A stretch of 64,000 nucleotides of DNA from Salinicola socius (GTDB lineage: Bacteria; Pseudomonadota; Gammaproteobacteria; Pseudomonadales; Halomonadaceae): NCBI RefSeq assembly GCF_001937195.1, contig NZ_MSDO01000020.1, positions 62,001-126,000 on the forward strand, given 5' to 3'. The translations under genes and the position numbers were made by a program. Below are positions 57,593 to 64,000 of the stretch, in pieces (the first letter of the stretch is position 1; each line of letters opens with the position of its first letter). The notes beneath the pieces were generated by a model, which did not search any database, was not told the origin of the DNA, and saw only the letters and a program-made list of their open reading frames with translations.

Positions 57593-57997
57593 CTAGCGAA
57601 TGATTTCCGTCACCAGACGCTGTGCATACCAGCCTTTCCCCGGTACCAGACAAGTGACTTCCCCCACCGGCAGACCGGCCGGCGCGGCGTTACGCGTCAC
57701 ATCCAGCCGAACGCAACGTCGTCCGCTGGCCGAGAAGTAGCGCTCCCGCGCATGAACCGAGACGTTGGCTCCCCAAGGCGAGGTAGCGAGCGTGGCAACG
57801 CTGCCTGTCGCAGCGCTGTCGAGAAAAGTGGACAGTGGCCCGTTCACCGGTGTGGCCTCGTTCATCGGAGCCACGGCGGTATCGAGACGCTGTTGAGACG
57901 AGGTCGCGCAGCCCGATGCAGCGGTCAGCATCAGCGCTACCGCCAGCCATCGCGAAGCGCGACTGCCCCCTCTGAACTTGCAGATTTCTTTTTTCAT
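57593..57997 (-). CDS. small envelope lipoprotein, DVU3141-like
   Basis: Protein of 134 aa with a lipoprotein signal peptide and lipobox AASGC (about residue 30). The rest (ATLATSPWGANVSVHARERYFSASGRRC and VTCLVPGKGWYAQRLV) resembles the DVU3141-type family of small envelope proteins as I recall it; the family name is less certain than the lipoprotein call. Two conserved Cys residues remain in the mature part. SD GGAGGTGATC is optimal for ATG 57997; an earlier GTG lies within the SD. It lies between cysNC and kpsD, same strand, so a role in capsule export or anchoring is possible. Confidence 0.65.
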   Translation of the reverse strand: MKKEICKFRGGSRASRWLAVALMLTAASGCATSSQQRLDTAVAPMNEATPVNGPLSTFLDSAATGSVATLATSPWGANVSVHARERYFSASGRRCVRLDVTRNAAPAGLPVGEVTCLVPGKGWYAQRLVTEIIR

Positions 57998-58051
57998 GAT
58001 GATCACCTCCCCCTCGATTTCCCGCGCGTTATCGCCGGGAACCTGGCTGTT

Positions 58052-58093
58052 ATGACGCTGTAAATGACTTCCATGACGCTGTAGATGACTTCT
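58052..58093. repeat. 21-bp tandem duplication
   Basis: Two copies of a 21-bp unit that starts ATGACGCTGTA and ends ATGACTTC(C/T), at 58052-58072 and 58073-58093, differing at two positions. They lie in the cysNC-lipoprotein gap. Confidence 0.88.
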
Positions 58094-58150
58094 TTTTCCT
58101 GCCTGCCCGCTATCGTCATTTACGGCTCGATAACCGGGTTGATATCGTCG

Positions 58151-60046
58151 TTATATGATCTGATACCGACGTAGCGCCGCGATGAGTCGGCCCACGGTTT
58201 CCTCGAGGTCATGAGCGGAGGTATCGATTTCGACTTCCGGTGATTCCGGCGCCTCATAAGGGGAACTGATCCCGGTAAACTGCGTGATCTCGCCACGGCG
58301 GGCCTTGCGATAAAGGCCTTTGGGATCCCGTTGTTCGCAGACCGCGAGCGGGGTATTGACGAAGACTTCGATGAACTCCCCGCTGTCCACCAGGCTGCGG
58401 ATCATGCGGCGATCGTCGCGAAACGGTGAGATGAACGAGACCAGGACGACCATGCCGGCATCGACCATCAGCTTGGCGACCTCGCCGATCCGGCGGATGT
58501 TTTCGTGACGACCCTCGTTGCTGAAGCCGAGATCTCGGCACAGGCCATGGCGAACGTTGTCGCCATCCAGCAGGTAGGTGTTGTAGCCCATGCCGAAGAG
58601 CTGTCTTTCCAGTGCATCGGCCACGGTGGACTTGCCCGCGCCGGAGAGCCCCGTGAACCAGATGATGCTCGGCTTCTGGCGATTGCGTTCGGCGCGGCGA
58701 CGCTTGGTGACCATCATGTCGTGCCACACGACATGGCCGGCGCTCAGCGCATCCACCACCATGCCGGCGCCCACCGTCAGGTTGTTGAGCTTGTCGATGA
58801 AGATGAAATTGCCGGTGTCGGGGGAACGCTGGTAACTGTCCAGCACCAGCGGCTGGGTGACCTCGATCTGACAGCGGGCGATGCCATTGAGCGCCAGCGT
58901 ATCGGTGGCACTTCGCGCCATGGTGTTGACATCGACCTGATAGACGATGCGCACGACGCGTCCCGAGACGACACGCGTGGCAGCCTTGAATTCGTACTCA
59001 TGGCCCACCATCAGCGGCGTCTCGTGCATCCACACGACGTCGGCGGTAAACGCGGTGCAGGGCTCGACCTCGCTGTTGGCCGCGACGAGGGTGTCACCGC
59101 GGGAGATATCGATCTCGTCGTGCAGCGTGAGCGTCACCGATTGCCCCGGATACGCCACGCTCAGATCGCCGTCGTTGGTGACGATGCGTGCCACGGTCGA
59201 GCGCTTGCCGGAAGGCTCGACCCGAATCTCGGTCCCGACCTCGACCGCCCCTGCCGCCAGCGTGCCGCAGTAGCCGCGAAAATTGTGATTGGGCCGGTTG
59301 ACGTACTGCACCGGAAAGCGCAGCTCATGCAGGCTCTGCGCCGACAGAATCTCGATCTGCTCCAGCTGAGCGAGCAGCGGCGCGCCGCTGAACCAGGGCA
59401 TGGCGTCACTGGGATTGACGACGTTGTCCCCGTTCAACGCCGAGATGGGCAGGAAACGAATGTCCGTGACGCTCAGCTTGCCGGCAAAGTCGGTGTAATC
59501 GGCGACGATCTCCTGGAACCTGGCCTCGGAGTGATTGACGAGGTCCATCTTGTTGATCGCGATCACGAAGTGGCGAATGCCGAGCAGATCGCAGATGAAG
59601 CTGTGGCGCCGAGTCTGCAATTGCACCCCGTAACGCGCATCGATCAGGATTATCGCCAGGCTGGCCGTGGACGCGCCGGTGGCCATGTTGCGGGTGTACT
59701 GCTCGTGTCCCGGGGTGTCGGCGATGATGAATTTGCGCTTGTCGGTGGAGAAAAACCGATAGGCGACATCGATGGTGATGCCCTGCTCCCTTTCCGACTG
59801 CAGGCCGTCCACCAGCAGTGCCAGATCGACCTGCCCGCCCAGACTGCCCCGCGATCTGGAGTCACGCGTCACCGCGGCGAGTTGATCGTCGAAAATCAGC
59901 TTGGCGTCATGCAGCAGCCGGCCGATCAGCGTGGACTTGCCGTCGTCGACGCTGCCGCAGGTGATGAAACGCAAAAGCCCCTTGCTCTCGTGCTCCTTGA
60001 GATATCGCTCTATGTTGTCGGCGATCAGCGCGGATTGATGGGTCAT
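58151..60046 (-). CDS. cysNC: bifunctional sulfate adenylyltransferase subunit 1 / APS kinase
   Basis: Fusion of 631 aa. The CysN GTPase half has [15 protein letters not shown] (P-loop, about 31), [15 protein letters not shown] (G3) and NKMDLV (G4), plus elongation-factor-like beta domains. The CysC half has [17 protein letters not shown] (P-loop, about 466), [18 protein letters not shown] and [13 protein letters not shown] (APS-kinase motifs). It activates sulfate to APS and on to PAPS. Start ATG overlaps the cysD stop as TGATG. The domain fusion and position beside capsule genes point to PAPS supply for polysaccharide sulfation rather than only cysteine synthesis. Confidence 0.96.
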   Translation of the reverse strand: MTHQSALIADNIERYLKEHESKGLLRFITCGSVDDGKSTLIGRLLHDAKLIFDDQLAAVTRDSRSRGSLGGQVDLALLVDGLQSEREQGITIDVAYRFFSTDKRKFIIADTPGHEQYTRNMATGASTASLAIILIDARYGVQLQTRRHSFICDLLGIRHFVIAINKMDLVNHSEARFQEIVADYTDFAGKLSVTDIRFLPISALNGDNVVNPSDAMPWFSGAPLLAQLEQIEILSAQSLHELRFPVQYVNRPNHNFRGYCGTLAAGAVEVGTEIRVEPSGKRSTVARIVTNDGDLSVAYPGQSVTLTLHDEIDISRGDTLVAANSEVEPCTAFTADVVWMHETPLMVGHEYEFKAATRVVSGRVVRIVYQVDVNTMARSATDTLALNGIARCQIEVTQPLVLDSYQRSPDTGNFIFIDKLNNLTVGAGMVVDALSAGHVVWHDMMVTKRRRAERNRQKPSIIWFTGLSGAGKSTVADALERQLFGMGYNTYLLDGDNVRHGLCRDLGFSNEGRHENIRRIGEVAKLMVDAGMVVLVSFISPFRDDRRMIRSLVDSGEFIEVFVNTPLAVCEQRDPKGLYRKARRGEITQFTGISSPYEAPESPEVEIDTSAHDLEETVGRLIAALRRYQII

Positions 60047-60966
60047 CAGAAATAACCCTCCCGCTTTTTCTTCTCCATCGAGCCGACACCGTCATGATCG
60101 ATGGCACGACCGAAGCGCTCGCTGGTACGAGTGAGCAGCATCTCCTGGATGATGGCGGGCAAGGTGGTCGCGCGAGACTCGATGGCACCGGTCAGCGGAT
60201 AGCAGCCCAGCGTGCGGAACCGAATCCAGCGCTCCTGCGGCACTTCCCCGGCGGCGAGCGGGAACCGCGCATCATCGACCATCAGCAGCATGCCATCACG
60301 GGCCACTACCGGCCGCGGGGCCGCGTAGTAGAGCGGCACGATGGCGATCGACTCGAGATGGATGTACTGCCAGATATCCAGTTCGGTCCAGTTGGAGAGC
60401 GGAAAGACACGAATCGATTCGCCCTGATTGACCTTGCCGTTGTAGAGACGCCATAGCTCGGGTCGCTGCTGTTTGGGATCCCAGCGGTGATGCCTGTCAC
60501 GGAAGGAGTAGACGCGCTCCTTGGCGCGAGAGGCTTCCTCGTCCCGGCGTGCGCCTCCGAAGGCCGCATCGAAGCCATGTTTTTCCAGCGCCTGCTTGAG
60601 CGCCTGTGTCTTCATGACGTCGGTGTACTTGGCGCTGCCGTGATCGAACGGATTGATGCGGGCGTCCCGCCCCTCGTCATTGACGTGTTCGATCAGCTCC
60701 ATGCCGACCTGGGACGCGATGCGATCGCGGAACGCGATCATCTCGCGGAACTTCCAGGTGGTATTGACGTGCAGTAACGGAAACGGCGGCGTGCCCGGAT
60801 AGAACGCCTTGCGCGCCAGATGCAGCATCACCGAGGAGTCCTTGCCGATCGAATACAGCATTACCGGATTGCGAAACTCCGCAGCCACCTCTCGGATGAT
60901 CTGAATCGACTCGGCTTCGAGCTGGCGAAGGTGAGTGTTAGCCCTGACTGTGAGTTCGCGCATCAT
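60046..60966 (-). CDS. cysD: sulfate adenylyltransferase subunit 2
   Basis: ATP sulfurylase catalytic subunit of 306 aa, making APS from ATP and sulfate with Cys[21 protein letters not shown] and [24 protein letters not shown] (PP-loop) start the protein; [48 protein letters not shown] and [16 protein letters not shown] follow. E. coli has HVDTGWKF where this has [11 protein letters not shown] 60966 was chosen over ATG 60978 from alignment and GGAAAC upstream. First gene of the export block. Confidence 0.96.
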   Translation of the reverse strand: MMRELTVRANTHLRQLEAESIQIIREVAAEFRNPVMLYSIGKDSSVMLHLARKAFYPGTPPFPLLHVNTTWKFREMIAFRDRIASQVGMELIEHVNDEGRDARINPFDHGSAKYTDVMKTQALKQALEKHGFDAAFGGARRDEEASRAKERVYSFRDRHHRWDPKQQRPELWRLYNGKVNQGESIRVFPLSNWTELDIWQYIHLESIAIVPLYYAAPRPVVARDGMLLMVDDARFPLAAGEVPQERWIRFRTLGCYPLTGAIESRATTLPAIIQEMLLTRTSERFGRAIDHDGVGSMEKKKREGYF

Positions 60967-60978
60967 GTTTCCATGCAT

Positions 60979-61718
60979 CCGATCGAGAGTAACGAAACGA
61001 AAGTTGCCAACGGTCGAGACCGACTCGACAAGGCTCGGAGATCGCTGCCATTTGTTGTTTTCGAGGCCCTATTTCGATCAATTATCCCGTCAGAGTCAAA
61101 CACTAAAACGCCTTCAAGTAAGCTCATGTAAAACCCAAAACCGGATTTCGACGCGCAATGTAAAAAACAGTACACAGACTCGCCTAATGCAAAAAAGCGA
61201 GTCCGTAATTAACCATTCAAGATATTGATATTGATACCTTTTTTAAATTATAAGCGGTTCAAATGACGCCAAAAACAAGATGCAATTTATGATTCAATGT
61301 GCCCCGGTCGTAAATCATCCAGCCACGCAACAGCGATATTTTCCCCACAACTCATTTCAAACCCACGAATTAAATACCTCGAAGACAGACCTCCAAGGCT
61401 GAGTTTCTTCATACTGATGCCATCGGTTTTTCCGCAGAAAAGTTTGCTTACATTTACCGCTTTCGTTAACGCATTAACGATTACGAAAATTCCGGGGGCT
61501 TAGCAATTCGACACATCGCAACCGCGCGTCGAATCCCGACTTTGCGTTACAATGTGCGTCTGACGGCCTCTCGCGCCGGTCTCACCCAAGAAGTTCCTGC
61601 GCTCAGACACGCAGGCTTGGGTGCCCCGGCGCAATGACGGCTTTTTTACGTGCTCGAGTTCTACGTGCTGCGACTTGACGCGCTCATTGACGACGGACCG
61701 CACCCGCTTTAGTGACCC
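60979..61718. other. AT-rich divergent intergenic region
   Basis: 740 bp between cysD (minus) and kpsC (plus), lower in GC than the flanks, with no supportable gene. A 7-bp inverted repeat GACTCGC/GCGAGTC lies at 61177-61203. A TACAAT at 61548-61553 could be a -10 for kpsC but lacks a -35. A strong hairpin is listed separately. It must contain promoters of both divergent capsule transcripts. Confidence 0.5.
61583..61623 (+). promoter_or_regulatory. hairpin in the kpsC leader
   Basis: CACCCAAG (61583-61590) pairs with CTTGGGTG (61616-61623); inside, CCTGCG (61596-61601) pairs with CGCAGG (61610-61615), with a one-sided AAGTT bulge and an 8-nt loop. It lies 96 bp before the kpsC start and is followed at 61651 by a T-run, so it may act as an attenuator or leader structure. 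Confidence 0.5.
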
Positions 61719-63779
61719 ATGCCTAACGATTCGACAGTTTTGCGACCGTCCTCCGCTCGCGTGGCCGGCTATCTCTCCAAAGGCCTGGCGCGCTGGAACA
61801 TCATTCGCTGCCTGCTACCGGAGTACTCGCGACAGGTCCGCCTGAAGCCAGGTAGCCATCAGCCCGTCGATGCGATTCTCGGCTGGGGCCTGAAGCCCAC
61901 CTCGACGCCGGCCAGACGCCTGGCCGAGCGCCGCGGCCTGCCCTATGTCGCCATCGAGGACGGCTTTCTGCGTTCGCTGGGGCTGGGCGTCAATTACTCC
62001 CAACCCCACAGCCTGGTCGTGGACTACACCGGCATCTACTACGACGCGACCCGGCCGTCCGACCTGGAACGGCTGCTCGCCGACGCCGATTTCGAGGCCG
62101 ACGAGCTCGCGCGCGCCGACCACGCCATGCAGCGCCTGCGTCGACTGCGGCTATCGAAGTACAACCATGCCCCGGACCTTCCGCTACCCGCGGCCGAGCG
62201 CCCGCGCGTGCTGGTCATCGACCAGACCCGCGACGATGCCTCCATCACTCACGGCATGGCCGATGCCAGCTCGTTCCAGCGCATGCTAAAGAGCGCGCTC
62301 GCCGACCATCCTGACGCCGAGATCCTGATCAAGACCCATCCGGACGTCATCGCCGGGCGCAAGCAGGGGTATCTGACCCAGGCCTCGTCCGACCCCCGCT
62401 GCCGTCTGATCGGTGACGACCTCAATCCGTGGGCGCTGATCGACGCCGTCGACGCGGTCTACGTCGTGACCAGTCAACTGGGATTCGAAGCGCTGATGGC
62501 CGAAAAGCCGGTTCACTGCTTCGGCATGCCGTTCTACGCCGGCTGGGGACTGACCCGGGATGCGCTGCGCTGCGAACGCCGTCAGCGTTCCCGCACGCTG
62601 TCGGAGCTCTTCGCCGCGGCCTATCTGCGCTACTGTCGTTATGCCAACCCCTACACCGGGCAGGCCTCGACGCTCGAGGCGACGATCGATCTGATCGCCG
62701 ATCAGAAACGCCAGCGGGATCGGCTGGCAGGCCGTTGGCTGGCCGTGGGATTTTCCAGCTGGAAACGGGCCTTCATCAGCGACTTCCTGGGACCCGCCTC
62801 GAACGTCCGCTTCATCCAGGGCGACCATCCGCAGCCCCGCGAACTGGAGGGCCGCGACAGCCTGGTGGTGTGGGGTCAGAAAGCCACCGACGAGATCAAG
62901 GCGCTGTGCCGCCGGCACGGACTCAAGCTGTGGCGGATGGAGGATGGTTTCGTGCGCTCGGTCGGGCTCGGCGTCGATCTGACCCGGCCACTGTCGTTGG
63001 CCTTCGACTCGCGCGGGCTCTACTACGACGCCGGCAACGAAAGCGACCTCGAACGCCTGCTGGCGGAGACGGATTTCGAGCCGGCGCTGCTGACTCGCGC
63101 CCATCGTCTGCGTCAGCGTCTGACTGAACTGAAGCTGTCGAAGTACAACGTGCGGGGCAAGACACTACCCGCGCTGCCATCGGATGCGATCGGTTCGCGC
63201 CCGATCGTGCTGGTGCCCGGCCAGGTCGAGAGCGACGCGTCGATCGCCCATGGTTCGCCCGAGATCAAGACCAACCAGGCGCTGCTCGAGGCGGTCCGAC
63301 AGAATCGCCCCGAGGCGTTCGTCATCTACAAGCCGCACCCGGACGTGGTCTCGGGGGCGCGGGTGGGTCTGCTCGACAGGACCGCCCGCCAGCTCTACGA
63401 CCTGGAGCTGGTCGACTGCGACATCATCGATCTGATCGAACTCGCCGACGAGATTCACACCATGTGCTCATTGACGGGGTTCGAGGGTCTGATGCGCGAT
63501 GTGGAAGTGCATACCTACGGTCTGCCGTTCTACGCCGGTTGGGGGTTGACCCACGATCGGTTATCCTCCCCGCGCCGCCAGCGAAGATTGACACTGGATG
63601 CGCTGATCGCCGGCGCGCTGTTGATGTATCCGACCTATGTCGATCCTGTCAGCGGCGAGTTCTGCAACGCCGATACTGCCGTCGAGTTGATGCAGCAGCA
63701 GCGCGACCAGCGCACCGGCCTGCCCCTGCGCGTTCGCTTCTACCGGCTATACCGCAACCTGTTTTCCAGAAGGCAATGA
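61719..63779 (+). CDS. kpsC: capsule polysaccharide Kdo-transferase KpsC
   Basis: Protein of 686 aa with two tandem Kdo-transferase modules that extend the poly-Kdo linker on phosphatidylglycerol. Module 1 (about 15-330) has VAIEDGFLRSLGLGV, HPDVIAGRKQGYL and FGMPFYAGWGLTRDALRCERR; module 2 (about 345-680) repeats these as WRMEDGFVRSVGLGV, HPDVVSGARVG and YGLPFYAGWGLTHDRL. Both modules keep the DGF and HPD motifs, as in E. coli KpsC. It diverges from cysD and is followed at one base by kpsS. Confidence 0.95.
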   Translation: MPNDSTVLRPSSARVAGYLSKGLARWNIIRCLLPEYSRQVRLKPGSHQPVDAILGWGLKPTSTPARRLAERRGLPYVAIEDGFLRSLGLGVNYSQPHSLVVDYTGIYYDATRPSDLERLLADADFEADELARADHAMQRLRRLRLSKYNHAPDLPLPAAERPRVLVIDQTRDDASITHGMADASSFQRMLKSALADHPDAEILIKTHPDVIAGRKQGYLTQASSDPRCRLIGDDLNPWALIDAVDAVYVVTSQLGFEALMAEKPVHCFGMPFYAGWGLTRDALRCERRQRSRTLSELFAAAYLRYCRYANPYTGQASTLEATIDLIADQKRQRDRLAGRWLAVGFSSWKRAFISDFLGPASNVRFIQGDHPQPRELEGRDSLVVWGQKATDEIKALCRRHGLKLWRMEDGFVRSVGLGVDLTRPLSLAFDSRGLYYDAGNESDLERLLAETDFEPALLTRAHRLRQRLTELKLSKYNVRGKTLPALPSDAIGSRPIVLVPGQVESDASIAHGSPEIKTNQALLEAVRQNRPEAFVIYKPHPDVVSGARVGLLDRTARQLYDLELVDCDIIDLIELADEIHTMCSLTGFEGLMRDVEVHTYGLPFYAGWGLTHDRLSSPRRQRRLTLDALIAGALLMYPTYVDPVSGEFCNADTAVELMQQQRDQRTGLPLRVRFYRLYRNLFSRRQ

Positions 63780-63780
63780 T

Positions 63781-64000
63781 TTGAGCACGACGCGCAAACA
63801 CTTTCTGTTGCTACAAGGTGTCTGCTCACCTTTTTTCGACCGGCTGGGCGAACGGTTGCTGGCGGCGGGTCACTCGGTGACCAAGATCAACTTCACCGTC
63901 GGTGACAGCGTCTACTGGCGTCAGGGGAACACCTACGCCTACCGCGGTCAGGCCAAGGACATTCCCGAGTATCTCTGCGACATCTGGGATCGCCACGAGA
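63781..64000 (+). CDS. kpsS: capsule Kdo-transferase KpsS, 5' part
   Basis: The right edge cuts this gene; 73 codons are visible. FLLLQGVCSPFFDRLGERLLAAGHSVTKINFTVGD is the KpsS N-terminus and closely matches the KpsS-like protein at 34215-35465. The start is TTG at 63781, one base after the kpsC stop, with AAGG seven nucleotides upstream. kpsC-kpsS coupling is the usual arrangement. KpsS adds the first Kdo to the lipid acceptor. Confidence 0.88.
   Translation, partial: MSTTRKHFLLLQGVCSPFFDRLGERLLAAGHSVTKINFTVGDSVYWRQGNTYAYRGQAKDIPEYLCDIWDRHE

Overview
The window is GC-rich (roughly 60-63 %) chromosomal DNA from a gammaproteobacterium. The block hemA | TPR lipoprotein-lolB-ispE-tRNA-Gln-prs-rplY-pth-ychF-tRNA-Met, with prfA and prmC behind hemA, follows the gene order of Pseudomonas and Halomonadaceae. 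The PPi-type phosphofructokinase, LigB-type ligase, TRAP transporter and group-2 capsule genes make a Halomonadaceae member (Halomonas, Salinicola, Chromohalobacter or similar) my best guess. That is an inference from protein resemblance, not a database result.

Layout. (1) 1-3.85 kb: PPi-phosphofructokinase, a glycine-zipper membrane protein, then a small AT-rich patch with a 76-aa helix-turn-helix-like gene, direct and inverted repeats, and an orphan terminator. (2) 3.8-16.8 kb: housekeeping genes moeB, lrp, prmC, prfA and hemA on the minus strand, and TPR lipoprotein, lolB, ispE, tRNA-Gln(CUG), prs, rplY, pth, ychF and tRNA-Met on the plus strand. (3) 16.9-28.0 kb: a minus-strand cluster for D-amino acids and their N-acyl or N-carbamoyl derivatives. 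It holds a LysR regulator, N-carbamoyl-D-amino-acid hydrolase, an amidohydrolase, D-aminoacylase, a three-gene TRAP transporter, DgcN/DgcA-type D-glutamate enzymes and a D-amino-acid aminotransferase. (4) 28.1-33.8 kb: apeB (M18 aminopeptidase), prc (tail-specific protease) and ligB, which an in-frame amber codon interrupts. (5) 34.2-64.0 kb: a group-2 (ABC-transporter, Kdo-linked) capsule locus.

The capsule locus is bracketed by two KpsS-like genes. One minus-strand block reads cysD-cysNC-small lipoprotein-kpsD-kpsM-kpsT-kpsE-rfbB-rfbD-rfbA-rfbC-ugd: PAPS supply, export machine, dTDP-rhamnose and UDP-glucuronate. After an AT-rich gap of about 700 bp, a second minus-strand block carries the assembly enzymes: a HAD-associated protein, an RgpF/HAD fusion, two related short glycosyltransferases, a glycosyltransferase-sulfotransferase fusion, a double GT-A glycosyltransferase and another glycosyltransferase. 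kpsC and the start of kpsS diverge from cysD at the right edge. Together these predict a sulfated capsule containing rhamnose and uronic acid on a poly-Kdo linker. The sulfate donor pathway (CysD/CysNC) and a sulfotransferase domain sit in the same locus.

Across all regions, short tandem repeats of 7-21 bp recur at gene ends and in intergenic DNA. They occur around stop codons, in the 3' end of kpsT and just after the ligB signal peptide, and gene function does not explain them. No rRNA, CRISPR array, IS element or integrase was seen.
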